This document shows positions 1 to 10,458 of a DNA stretch of 64,000 bases, piece by piece. The notes below the pieces were generated by a model. It was given only the letters and a program-made list of their open reading frames with translations. It did not search any database and was not told the origin of the DNA. A program made the position numbers and the translations under genes. Source of the DNA: Paraconiothyrium sp. Pb-2020. Lineage: Eukaryota; Ascomycota; Dothideomycetes; Pleosporales; Didymosphaeriaceae. Location: positions 558,001-622,000 of the forward strand of contig JAJUBI010000009.1 in assembly GCA_022419385.1 (NCBI GenBank). The letters run 5' to 3'. How positions within the stretch are numbered: the first letter of the stretch is position 1; each line of letters begins with the position of its first letter.

Positions 1-922
1 TAACCGCGGGCTTTACGAACTTTGCGTTTCGAGACCGGTACATGCCTTCAGTCGACGCTGCAGCACAACTTGCCGCAATATTGAGGGCGGCATTTTGATA
101 TATAGTACGCATTTCAATCACATGGAATGACCAGTCTTCAGTGCTCTCCTCTCCTTCTTGTATTATGCAAAGGCTATCGATCCAAAGATATTTCATACCA
201 ATGCGGTGACAGAGAAGGGCGGCGTCCTTGAATGTCTGTGGAAGACGACATACTGAATTCCATTGTCGTAATTGCTCTTCGTTGGTTGACGTAAGTTTGA
301 GAAAGTTTGGTGAGCTTCCCCAACAATGACTCAGCGTTGCGTACCAGCCGCTCACCCTACATTCGCTCGGAGCGACCAAGCGGAATCGCTCCTTTTGGAT
401 CTCTAATAGTCGAGGTGGATGGTACAAGGACTCTTTGGATTCGCATTGCGAGTGGTGGGTAGTACATTGCAGCAACCAAGATTTGATAAGTTCGGCAACT
501 GCTTCGGCGTCGGTCCTCGGAGGATATTCGTATCGCGCCGCTAGCTCTGCAGTCCGAAGATTATGTCCTACAAGAGGATGAAATCGTATAAATAGGCGAG
601 CGAAGTGGACCAGTCTGTCTTCTGTGGAAACATATCCTATCTCAAAATACAAGCCTTTATCCCAAATTTCATAAAAAAGATCATGAATCTCGAAATCTTT
701 GCCGTTCATCATATTCAAGGGTAGATCAAGGATCTGGCGAACAGCGACCAAGCAGAATGGACATCCGATTTCTGCACCTGCTTGGAGATCAACGATGCCT
801 CGCTCATATCTCACCTCGTCCGAGTCTGAGGGATCCTTCACCATGTCTTCACATATTTCGCATAGTACGGAGATGGTGATGTCGGTCGAAGTCGTAGTCG
901 AGAGCTCCTGTCCTTCAGACAT
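1..922 (-). CDS. HET-domain (heterokaryon incompatibility-type) protein, 3' part missing
   Basis: One uninterrupted frame runs from an ATG at 922 to the window edge (307 codons), so the C-terminus lies outside. Two hallmark blocks of the HET domain (PF06985) are visible: YATLSHCWG at residues 194-202, and WIDSLCIIQ from residue 247, followed by the usual W-S/E-M-x-x-IYQNA-x-x-NIAAS stretch. The first 190 residues hold a CEIC-type cysteine pair near residue 21 and a CPFC pair near residue 67, as in many HET proteins where a cysteine-containing region precedes the domain. Family knowledge: HET-domain proteins take part in vegetative incompatibility and regulated cell death. Many are orphan paralogues of unknown specificity, so no allele-specific role is claimed. 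No intron is needed. Confidence 0.9.
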   Translation of the reverse strand, partial: MSEGQELSTTTSTDITISVLCEICEDMVKDPSDSDEVRYERGIVDLQAGAEIGCPFCLVAVRQILDLPLNMMNGKDFEIHDLFYEIWDKGLYFEIGYVSTEDRLVHFARLFIRFHPLVGHNLRTAELAARYEYPPRTDAEAVAELIKSWLLQCTTHHSQCESKESLYHPPRLLEIQKERFRLVAPSECRVSGWYATLSHCWGSSPNFLKLTSTNEEQLRQWNSVCRLPQTFKDAALLCHRIGMKYLWIDSLCIIQEGEESTEDWSFHVIEMRTIYQNAALNIAASCAAASTEGMYRSRNAKFVKPAV

Positions 923-2061
923 AGTGGCGCTTCACTATATTGTTTGCGTGTCCTCTAATATTTTGTAGAGCACCGACAGAGCGAGCGAAATGCCAAATCG
1001 ACCGAGGAAACGAGAACAGCGATGGAGAAAAGGATGTCAGAATGTTGAGTGCAAAAGCCCGAGGCTGAGCCAAAGCTGAGTGAGGGGTGGGGTTCAGCTA
1101 TCGGATGCAACCTGCAAGGCTATGTATTGGCTCTTCCATACACGGAGTCAGCGATTGGTTGTTCTATCATTGCCTAAACGAAGGTGATACGAGAGCCGGC
1201 CTGATTCTAGATATAAGGCATTGCCTGGGCGAGTAAGTATTAGGGAGGCGCAATCTCGCATTGTAGTGAAGATGGCCACAGTGGCCGAAGATGTAACTCT
1301 GTCTTCTTTGCGACATTCTTTCCTCTTGCGTGTGCGTGAACAACAGTGATGCAGTATCAAGTCGCAGTTCAGGGCACTCTTTACAAAGTAAGTTGCCCGA
1401 AGATACATGATGCTGCTGGTAACTTCTCAAGCTGCCATTTTATGCAGAGGCTTTATCAGCAAAGCCCGAGTTGTTCCCTCCCGTCGCTAGTCAAATGTGC
1501 GCCTTCAATGATCGAGTCTTTTAATTGGAATAGGCTACAGGAATGTCTGTGGCTATGTGCGTACAGTCAGTGACTGAGGCCGCACTTTCGCTTCTCGGCG
1601 GAGAGCAAGGTAGGTAAAGGCCAATTCTGGCACTGGACCATCGAGCCTGCTCGTAAGGACATTTAAGCGCGCTGTGCGCATTCGTGTTTTACGAGTCCAG
1701 GTTGCAAACACTGCAAAAGAATACAGGATAAGAGAGACAGTATGCAAATGCTTCGTATCTTGTATTTGCCAATCACTAGCATCTGCGGACTTGTTTGACG
1801 ACCGCCGGAAGTCCATGCAGCGGCTAGAAATGCAAGATTTGCAAGTGCCACTAAATCCGACGGCCGCGACGCAGGTCGTATAGATACATCTTAGACTATT
1901 CTTTCTTCTCAAGATGCCTACAATTAGGCTATCCAACGTCTTCTTACGGGTATTCTCCAAATTTCTCCAGTGCTCTTCATTGCTGCGGTAGTAGTGTCTT
2001 CAATTCCGGAGCCAAGATACTCTTATATCGACAGGCCGATTGCCTTTGAACATGAGGTTCT
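923..2061. other. Intergenic, 1.1 kb, no recognised gene
   Basis: This stretch lies between the HET gene promoter and the 3' end of lea1. The longest frame is 135 codons on the minus strand at 1553-1960. It has no recognisable motif and no supporting splice structure, so it is not called as a gene. Confidence 0.5.
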
Positions 2062-3008
2062 CTACGTCTCCATAGGATCGCCACCCTCCAGAACATACGC
2101 TGGTATCCGCCCTTCTGCGAGATCTTTCTCCAGCCTCGCCATTTCTGCCAAGGAGCTCGCATTCCTGATCGCAGCCCGCATCCTATTCTTCTCTTCCTCG
2201 GTCCAGATGCGCTCTTTCGTCGGGGTGTCGGCGCCGTTGGTGTAATTCGGCACAACGAAACCTTTCGATTTTTGGCCCTTGATCTTGGTCGCTAGCTCGG
2301 AGGGTTCCTCGGCTGTTCCGAAGAGCTCGGTGGCTTTACGGCGTTCGACATCGCGTACCTTGACAAAGTCAAGATAGCGGACAGTTGGGCAAAGCCATAC
2401 TATCCATAGTCGATAGTTCTGGAGGATGGTTAACAACTGCGTATTTCATAGGTTCTTGTGCGCGTTTGCATTTTGCAGTAAAGCGCTACGCTATATTGCG
2501 TTCACACATCCTTGCCAAGATTAGGCGCACGTCGTGAGCCAGCGATACTGTTGTACTTACCTCTTTGCTTGTGACCGGGTTGTCCTTTAGGGACAGAAAC
2601 ACCAGCTTTTTGAAGCCACCCAGAGGGTCCAGCTCGGCCAGCTCGGTGATCCTGTTCTTTGTGAGAACGAGTGTCGTCAGGTTCGGGATGCTCGAGCTCA
2701 GGTTGGCCTGGATGTTTGCTATGCGGTTCTGAGCAAGGAAAAGCGTACGCAGGCGAGGCTGAAGCGGGAAGTTGCCCAGCTGTGCTATATCGTTGTCGGT
2801 CAGGTCGATCGCGTCGTTGTCTCGTGCCGCACCCATGTTCTCGATGGCGGAGATCTTGTGGCCTGTGGTTTACAAATATTGATATCAATTCAGCTCTTCA
2901 AGTGTAGCATCTGTCCTTTCCATACGCACCTCGTAGATCGAGTTCACGCTCGGTGAGACAATTAATGAAGGAGAGGGAGTTGTTGATCAAATCTGTTGTG
3001 AGCCTCAT
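2062..3008 (-). CDS. lea1: U2 small nuclear ribonucleoprotein A' (Lea1)
   Basis: Three exons: 3008-2930, 2862-2561 and 2418-2062. Introns begin GTGCGT and GTAAGT and both end in CAG. The spliced product is 245 residues, close to the usual U2A' length. It opens with MRLTTDLINNSLSFINCLTE, the typical start of the family, and continues through leucine-rich repeats (residues about 20-125, LxxLxLxxNRI pattern). The conserved cap NYRLWIVWLCPTVRYLDF follows, where the third exon joins without changing frame. The C-terminal half is charged. Known role: binds the stem-loop IV region of U2 snRNA with U2B'' and acts in branch-site recognition in the nuclear spliceosome. It is transcribed divergently from the GH32 gene, 482 bp apart. 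Identification is secure; the exon joins are inferred from sequence only. Confidence 0.95.
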
Positions 3009-3490
3009 TGCGGCGGCGGGTTCGGTTTCTTCGACGCAGTTTGAAGTGCTTCTAAGTTCCAAGACGGTTACGTGCAGAAGATTTGGTACGTTTACGACGG
3101 GCGAGTGGGGTTCGATTTGCGACAGCGGCGAGCTCAATCTTCGAGCGCGTCGATGATTTTCGGCTCGCAGGCACGACCCAGACGCCAAGATTCCGCTTAC
3201 CTAAGTAGCGTACCTGGTTTTCTCACTCCAAGCCTTCACGAGTCAAGCTGCCGATGTAACTCCACCCCGCGTATACAATTTGATCTTAGTATCGCCGTTT
3301 GCAAGCGTATAATCTAGCCATCTGCCGTTTTTTTTCCATCATGACATCAGTCACTCAATATGAAGGCCCGAAAATCTTCCCGACAAACCCCGGGAGTGTG
3401 GACACTGCGGGCTTGGGCGCGGGGCGAGCCATGACTTAAATACAGACCATGAACCCATGTGGCGACGGAGCACTTATATGTCTATTCACC
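3009..3490. promoter_or_regulatory. Shared divergent promoter of lea1 and the GH32 gene
   Basis: The 482 bp between two head-to-head starts contains a TATA-like TTAAATA at 3436-3442. This lies 49 bp upstream of the preferred GH32 ATG but only 7 bp upstream of the earlier in-frame ATG at 3449, which favours the later start. Two hexamers matching the CreA consensus SYGGRG occur at 3388-3393 (reverse strand) and 3419-3424. The motif is short enough to occur by chance. Confidence 0.35.
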
Positions 3491-5377
3491 ATGAAAGTCG
3501 CTGGTTCAACCGTGCTATCGGCAACAGCAGCACTGGCCGCCAATCCAGTCTTCCCTCGCCAGAACAATGCGACCAGCCCAGACTACAATGCTGCTCCACC
3601 CAATCTAACCATCTTGTCGAACGCTTCACTATTTGAAACATGGAGGCCTCGAGCTCACGTACTGCCGGCGTATGGTCAGATCGGTGACCCTTGCATGCAC
3701 TACACGGATCCCTCAACAGGTCTCTTCCACGTCGGTTATCTGCACCTGGGCGCCTCCGGAGCAACGACTTCCGACTTGGTCACATATACAGATCTCAATG
3801 CCAATTCAGAACCTTTCATCCGAGCAGGCGGGATCAACGATCAAGTTGCCGTGTTTGACGGAAGTGTTATCGAAAAGGGTATCAACGGAACGCCAACACT
3901 ACTATATACGAGCGTAAATTACCTCCCGATTCAATGGACCATTCAATATACCAAGGGAAGTGAAACACAGTCGCTTGCCGTCGCGACAGATGGTGGACGC
4001 AACTTCACCAAGCTCGAGCACGGACCGGTCATCCCAGGTCCACCTTTCGCATACAACGTGACAGGTTTCCGGGATCCTTTTGTGTTTCAAAACCCTAGCT
4101 TTGATCGGCTACTAGAGAGTAGTAACGGTACCTGGTATACCATAATCTCTGGAGGAATTCATGGAGAAGGTCCAAGCTTGTTCCTCTACCGGCAGTATGA
4201 GCAGGATCCGCAGTTTGAGACCTGGGAATTCCTCGGCCAATGGTGGAGTGAGGAGGCAAACTCGACTTGGACTGAAGCTGGCTGGGCTGGACGATGGGGC
4301 TTCAACTTTGAGGTCGGGAACTTGTTCGCTCTGGATTCCGATGGATACAATGCGGAGGGCGAGATTTTTGTCACACTTGGTGCTGAATGGTCATACTCAC
4401 CGATAGTACCGCAAGTATCCGATAACAGGGAAATGCTATGGGCCTCAGGAACGCATAAGTTTGTTGATGGCAAGCTGCAATTTGTGCCGTCCATGGCAGG
4501 AAGACTGGATGCAGGACGCTCTGCCTACGCAGCCGCTGGGAAGCATCTACCATCATCTTCCCAGGCCAGTCAAAGCAGCGGTGCTTCAGATCGTTTCATT
4601 ACCTATCTGTGGTTGACTGGCGACTTTTATGGCACCCTGGACTTCCCAGCTACGCAGCAGAATTGGACCGGCTCGCTGTTGCTGCCTAGAGAGCTTAGTG
4701 TGGGTTTCATCAACGTTGCCGACAACGCGCTGGCGTGGGAGAAGGGCTCTTGGAGGGTAGAATCGCAGAACGATAACGGCACGCTCACGCTTGCAACCCT
4801 CAGGCAGCAGATCGCAAGAGAGCCCCTTGCCGCTTTCCAGCAAAACGCTACAAACACTACTACGCAATCTGGAGGCATGATTTCGTCAAGCCAGTCTTTT
4901 GACCAGAGTCCCAAGTCAAAGCACTACCTGCTCACCGCCTCGATCTCCTTCTCTTCTCGGACAAACGAAAACCTCAAAGCCGGCTTTTCCATTCTTTCGG
5001 GACCGAACGAGCACACGAACATTTACTATCAATTCTCCAATGAGAGTCTCGTCATCGATCGCTCGAATAGCTCGGCTGCAGCCTCTACTACTCCTGGTAT
5101 CATCACCGACAATGAATCTGGAAAATTAAGATTATTCGATGTTCCGAGCGCGAACGGAACTAGCATTGAGACTCTGAACCTTACCATCGTAGTCGACGGT
5201 GGCGTTGTTGAAGTCCATGCCAACGACCGATTTGCGGTGAGCACATGGGTATGGAGTTGGTACGAGGATAGCAGAGATGTGGGTTTCTTCGTCGAGGGTG
5301 GCGAGGCTGAGTTTGGTGAAGTGAAGATCTGGGAGGGTCTGGTTGACGCTTGGCCGGGAAGGAATGGAACGTCGTAG
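3491..5377 (+). CDS. Secreted glycoside hydrolase family 32 protein (invertase/fructanase type)
   Basis: A single exon of 628 residues from ATG 3491. A frame-compatible ATG at 3449 would put 14 polar residues before the hydrophobic stretch, whereas starting at 3491 gives a proper signal peptide (MKVAGSTVLSATAALA). GH32 landmarks appear in order: QIGDP near residue 66 (nucleophile Asp position), FRDPF at about 193-197 (transition-state stabilising Asp), and FEVGN with Glu at about 274 in the acid/base position. The C-terminal third looks like the beta-sandwich module, and there are many N-glycosylation sequons. Family role: hydrolysis of beta-fructosides such as sucrose, inulin or levan outside the cell. 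The nucleophile block lacks the classic WMNDPNG wording, so substrate specificity cannot be given. It resembles the fungal GH32 subgroup with a QxGDP block. Confidence 0.9.
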   Translation: MKVAGSTVLSATAALAANPVFPRQNNATSPDYNAAPPNLTILSNASLFETWRPRAHVLPAYGQIGDPCMHYTDPSTGLFHVGYLHLGASGATTSDLVTYTDLNANSEPFIRAGGINDQVAVFDGSVIEKGINGTPTLLYTSVNYLPIQWTIQYTKGSETQSLAVATDGGRNFTKLEHGPVIPGPPFAYNVTGFRDPFVFQNPSFDRLLESSNGTWYTIISGGIHGEGPSLFLYRQYEQDPQFETWEFLGQWWSEEANSTWTEAGWAGRWGFNFEVGNLFALDSDGYNAEGEIFVTLGAEWSYSPIVPQVSDNREMLWASGTHKFVDGKLQFVPSMAGRLDAGRSAYAAAGKHLPSSSQASQSSGASDRFITYLWLTGDFYGTLDFPATQQNWTGSLLLPRELSVGFINVADNALAWEKGSWRVESQNDNGTLTLATLRQQIAREPLAAFQQNATNTTTQSGGMISSSQSFDQSPKSKHYLLTASISFSSRTNENLKAGFSILSGPNEHTNIYYQFSNESLVIDRSNSSAAASTTPGIITDNESGKLRLFDVPSANGTSIETLNLTIVVDGGVVEVHANDRFAVSTWVWSWYEDSRDVGFFVEGGEAEFGEVKIWEGLVDAWPGRNGTS

Positions 5378-6819
5378 TGTGTAGGCACAGGAAAGTTCTT
5401 GCTGCATACAAAAATTGACATTACTCAGATGTTTTATGCATAATTCCAAAGTTTTTGACGTCTCACTCGGTCTCCCAGCCAGCACCTCCCACCTCGTCAA
5501 ACTCGAAAGTGGATTTCCGCATGTGCACCCACGCTTAGTATAAGCCCCCAACCCGCCCATTCGGATGCCCTTCTTAGCTGCTCCACCTCTGATTTCCGCG
5601 TTCCCATCATGTTTCCATAATCCTCCTTACCTCTTCCCCATCCCATCCATATTCCAATCCTCTAATGTCCTTGTCCCAACCTACCAATTCACTACTACTG
5701 ATCTTTTAGCTATTCACAAGCTCTTATATATCCCTTAGTTCCTTTCCCAAGCTTGTCAAAATGATGGTTTTTCTCAGCCTGTCCCTCGTACTCGATTGTG
5801 GATATAAAGGAAGAGTGGGTTACATAGTTCGAGGGCACGCCGTCCATCAGCCGGAAGAATGGTCCAGAAGGGTAATGGACAGCGTCATGACGAATTTGAC
5901 GGGTTTCTTGTGGCGCTGTTGTTCAGCGGAGGTGCAGTGGAATGTATGCTCTATCCTGCTGGAGGCAAGATGCAAGTGTAGACATGTCGACTTCTGTTTA
6001 ATGCAGGAAACAGTGTCAGTGCATGTTGATGATAGCGGATATGGTACTTCGCTTTTGCTGGACGAGAGGAAAAAGAGATGATTTGTTTTTGCAAGGGGGA
6101 AGAGATGTGGGAGCTGGAAGTTGGGAGACTTGCCTGTCTGCTGAGGAGTCGAATTAGAGATTGTGTGTATTTTGGAGAGGGACGTATTGGATGTTGCTTG
6201 TTTACAGGTCATTGCGGTCCGGTTGTTTCTTACAGATAAGAGCAGTAATCTCAACATATCTCATATGAGTTGGATTCGAACTCTGTCCTTTGCATCTAGG
6301 TGGGTCAAATATATTCAATCTGAGCTGACCGCTAGGAGCGAGTTCGCATGAGGGGTTTTGCTTGCATTGGTACATGCGGGCGCGTGCACAGTCATGTGGA
6401 TGGCGTTGGGGCCTGGAATACGAAGAATGCGAACACTTTCGATGCAATGTGGGTTCTGGTGGTCGCATACTAATTGGCAATTGAGCACGTTGATAATGAA
6501 AGGCATTACCGTTTTCTTTGTATAATTTTACAGTGGATAAGACCGCCATAGAAACTCTAGTACTAAGCCACTGTGTGTGCTACTGCAGATGTAGATTGAA
6601 AGATTTGAAAGGGACCTTATTCCAGCTAATCGCTCCTTTCATGATCGCAGTGTTATCTCTTCCCAAGACGGCATTAGATAGGTCCATCCCAGACCCAGTA
6701 TACTGATGGGTGTCCGCATAAGAATCGAAAGAGTCACAATCAACTCTTTGCTAATTCCTGATAGATGTTCTAGATTTTGTCCGATTGTCCAGTTTCCTGC
6801 TTTCCCGACCCCGACTGTT
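5378..6819. other. Intergenic, 1.4 kb, no recognised gene
   Basis: Small frames occur on both strands (for example 106 codons at 5761-6081 plus, and 136 codons at 5847-6257 minus), but none has a motif, signal peptide or splice support. Confidence 0.5.
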
Positions 6820-8338
6820 TCAGGTCTTCTTTCCGAAGATTGCTTCGATGGATGCAAGCTTTGCTTCTGCATCATCGGCTCTGTTCTTCTCTCTCTTCAC
6901 CTGGTCCGCAAACTCTGCCTTCTCTGTCTCAAAGTCGGCCTTCATAGCTTCTAACTTTTTGTTGTAGGCTTGGGCCACTATCTTCTCTTCGTCTCTCTCA
7001 GCTTGAGCCTTTGTGACCTTTGCTTTCCATGTTTGGATCCGAGCTGCATCTTGTTTGCGGTCATGCACTGACCTCAGCAAGGCCAATGAGTTTGCCTCTT
7101 TTGCCTTGCTCTCGGCGATCTTTGTAGTCTCAGAGAGTGCATCAGCATCTTGGCTTAGCTTATCGTTTCGATTCTTCTCTTCTTCCACTTTCAGTTTCAG
7201 TTTCTCATTCTCGGCTGTGAGGGCGCTTTTGACGGTTTGCGATTCGGATTGCTCGGCGCGGATTGCATCCAGGTCCTTCTTCATCCGTTTATTGCTCTTC
7301 TCCATCTTTTCGCAAGCATCCCCTACTTCATAGAAGAGCCGCTTGAGATTATTGCCGCCTTTCAATATGTTTTCTAGCGTTGCATGGGTGTCGTGTTCTT
7401 TAGTTGCATCAATGGAAGCTATAGTTGTGTCAGTAGGTAAACGGAGCGTAATGATTGCCCTTAATAAACTTACTCTGGGTCTCATCGAGGTTGTCGTCCA
7501 TGTCAGGATCTGGCTTGTGGGAAACGGGAGCACTTTCGGCTCGTTCCGGACCGGATTGCTGCTGCGTACCACTGGTAGAATTGGGTACACCATTTCCCTG
7601 GGCAATAGTACTGGCTGAAACCGCAGGAGCTGCGTCAATCCTGGGCTGTCGGCGCGGGGTCGAGCTCAAAGGCGTGCACTTAGGTCGCACACCCCCATTC
7701 GCGATCCAGCTGCACGCCAACTGGAAATCACGCGGATAAGCCTGATAACCACCCACGAAGTTGATATGGTCAGCCTTCATGAAGATGTACATGATTAGTG
7801 CACGGAACCTCGGCATTGAAGCTCGATATTCGATACAGCTCATATCACCTAGGTGGCGGAAAGGGCGATCGAAATGACGAAGTCCTTGGAGTCCCATGTC
7901 AATGAAGAAATCGTCAAGGTCGTCAACGAGACGGCTAGAAGGACCGCTTGGGCTCAGGTCTCTCACGTAAAACCCGATCTGGTTGCAGCGCTGACCGGTT
8001 ATGAATGCATAGATGATTTTACTAGACGGATTGCGTTGATGACGGGTAGCCCATACCCCTTTTCCAAGACGTAGTAGTCTGAAATTGGGCACCGGAACGC
8101 CATTCCTTGAATATGTCTTGAAGGTAAAGCTGCTGACGTTTGGAAGCGCGTTGAATTCTTCTGGAAATTCGCGCTCTGCCCATTCTCGTATCTCTTCTAC
8201 GTTCCACGAGTTCGTCTGATATTTCAGGGCGGCCGGCTCCACGGGACCAACAGTCGCTATTCCCATCGCGATGGCAAACTGAGTGCTGTTAGTGATCAAG
8301 ATCATCGGGCACAACAAGTTGATACATGCCTTCAGCAA
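6820..8338 (-). CDS. Unrecognised protein with C-terminal coiled coil
   Basis: Two exons, 8338-7474 and 7418-6820, joined through a GTAAGT...TATAG intron that keeps frame. The product is 487 residues from the ATG at 8338, or 463 from the ATG at 8266 (MGIATVGPVEP). The second start is plausible because the first 24 residues are hydrophobic and may belong to a leader or an intron. The N-terminal about 215 residues form a globular region with many aromatic residues and no family I recognise. A low-complexity Ser/Gln/Pro linker follows at about 220-290. The last about 180 residues are a highly charged Lys/Glu/Ala heptad-like region, almost certainly a long coiled coil, ending FGKKT. A scaffold or structural role is possible but is not claimed. 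Confidence 0.7.
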
Positions 8339-9517
8339 GATTCTCCGTAACTAGTAAACTATGAGAAGGTAGAGGCAAGTAAATCAAGTGGAGATTTGTG
8401 GAAGAGTTACTGTTATAATGGGTGGAAAAAAGGGACTCAATTAGCGCTGACGATTCTTGTTACTGTAAGTGATTGTGAATCGTCGCTTGCCCGAGCGGAG
8501 GATGAACAAGGTGAACGACAAGCGACTCAACTTTCATTCTCGTCGTAAAGTGATAGGCATTCCATCATTGCTTTGTTGGGAGGTGAGCACAGCATGCGTA
8601 TCGCTAACCTGCCTTCTCACTTCTTTCTTACTTCGGTCTTCAGGTAGCGTCAGGCGCGACATCAAAGTGAGAGAGAAACCCCTCGTCCTGGTAACTGTTT
8701 GTGCCCAAAGAGATTTCTACGTCCATAGTATCGTAAAGTGAATCCTTCAACATAACATATATGTATACTATAGCTGAGGTCCTAGAATTGAAGGTGATCA
8801 GGGAATTCTCCACTAAAACGTTCAACATCAAAATCAACATCTTCTAGAAAAAGGTCAGTAGTTTTAAAGTCAAGCGCGATTAATTCATTAACTCACTTCA
8901 CTGAAACGCCACGTACCATCTCGACTCGACTCCTGCAAGCCAAAAGTGATTTGACGGGGGCGTAAGGTGACGTTGGGTCGGGGACAAAATTGTTTGAGTC
9001 AATGAATAGTACAAGAACTGAGAGAATTCTTTCCAACTTCCATCAAACGTCATGGCGAACTCAAGAGATGAACTCACTAACTGAACATGGCCTTCGAGTT
9101 GCTGTGAATTGCGCGTACGCAACCTTAGTATATTGCAGGCAATTTGAACATGTGACTTTTGGATTACAAAGTAACACGGGTAAATCTGACCACACCATAT
9201 CCAAGTTTAAGCGCCCCACGAGAAGGTTTAAGTACACATTCGCTACAGCTCCGTCGAGTGCAAGCTTTCCTCTTTTCGATTCTCACGGGCGGAGCCTTTA
9301 AACTGCGTGGGGCTAAGTTTGCGAGTGAGATGACGTGGCCGAGAAAGGGTGAAGGAAGCTGCTCTAACCGCCCTCACTTAGTGCTGACAGCGATCGCGGA
9401 CAGAACATAGACACTTAAAACTAGCTCTCCCACCGATCCTAGCTGCGAACGCGACTATTCTTACGCTGTCAAAACAAATTAGCAGGGCTACGTTTGTTCT
9501 CCCAGACTTTCAACGCC
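8339..9517. other. Intergenic, 1.2 kb, no recognised gene
   Basis: No frame above 103 codons and no recognisable motif on either strand. It contains the promoters of the divergent coiled-coil gene and the NTF2-like gene. Confidence 0.5.
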
Positions 9518-9999
9518 ATGTCCGAGTACACATCCAGTCGCGAGGGCTTCGAGCGAGCTATGAAGTGGGCCCTTACTGGTCCTCCCGAAGAAGCCAAATC
9601 GTATGCTGAAGGCACCGCAACATCGAATTTCTATCAAATTATGAACGGTCGACACGTGGCCTATGATGTCTACATCAAAGGCATCGCTGAATGGCGAGCC
9701 AAGATCAGTCATTATGAGCCGAAAGTGTATGTTAGCATCATTGTCTCATGAGGGTGTAATTGCTTTGAAAAATCGGTTCGGGCGCTGACAGCTCTTGATT
9801 GAAAAGGCACGAGTTCCTCCGCGACGGAGATCAGCTGGCTGCACGTATGACTGGTACAATCAAAGTTGACGGAGCCGACATTGAATTCGAGAGCTTCTTT
9901 TTTGCTAAGGTGGAACAGGAAAGTGGGAAGATGGAATGGTTGATTGAACGTGCAGTTTGGGGTCCTGTTGGCGGAGCATCCGAACATGGCGTCAACTAA
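9518..9999 (+). CDS. Small NTF2-like / SnoaL-type fold protein
   Basis: Two exons, 9518-9726 and 9807-9999, with a GTATGT...AAAAG intron, give 133 residues. The start MSEYTSSREGFERAMKWAL is preferred to an ATG eight codons upstream at 9494. Size and pattern fit single-domain NTF2-like proteins: helical N-terminus, a central F-Y-x-I-M-N-G-R segment, and alternating strands (EFLRDGDQLAARMTGTIKVD, then FESFFFAKVE) ending in a W-I/L-E-R-A-V-W-G-P block. The superfamily holds small-molecule hydratases, cyclases and isomerases as well as binding proteins, so no reaction is assigned. It lies 460 bp from the repeat-precursor gene, tail to tail. Participation in that pathway is only a possibility suggested by position. 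Confidence 0.7.
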
Positions 10000-10458
10000 G
10001 GCTTTGGGATGGTTTTAGATTCCACCTCTGATCGCTATCAGTAGATACCATCAACAATCGTAACATTATTCTTTCACGCTCGTATCGCTTTTCAAACACA
10101 CACGTGCATATGGGGCTGTTTCACATGACTTATATTCCTTGAGCTAGTCATATCAATGAGTGACTATGGTGAGCTAGTACAGACAATTTCCTGGCAGCCA
10201 TACAACTGCACCATCCTCATCGAACAATTCCAATAGGACGTTTGGAAGATCGAAGAATTTAACAAGACCAAATACCAATGATGAAAGACAGCCCTTCTCG
10301 ATGCCTGGACTAACATTGGTAAAGTCAGAGCAGGTGGACCAGACTGAAGCACGTATTGAACGGAAAGCACCCAAAACGGTTCGCAGTGACCTAGATGGCC
10401 TTACTCAAACCGATACTCTCAGCTCTCTTCAAGATCGACTCACTTCGCCTGGCATCAT
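10000..10458. other. Convergent intergenic region holding cryptic terminal repeats
   Basis: This is the tail-to-tail region between the NTF2-like gene and the repeat precursor. On the minus strand, 10391-10459 is open in another frame and contains two weakened copies of the precursor repeat (see the corresponding finding). No gene is seen in the remainder. Confidence 0.5.

Noticed and set aside
3388..3424. CreA-type hexamers as evidence for carbon catabolite control of GH32 (and at 19290-19300 for AA9)
   Set aside because: SYGGRG is expected about once per 250 bp on either strand, so it is kept only as a remark in the promoter entries.
6262..6290. tRNA T-arm-like sequence (ttggattcgaactc)
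   Set aside because: No matching acceptor, D or anticodon arms on either strand at the right distance, and the T stem does not pair canonically.
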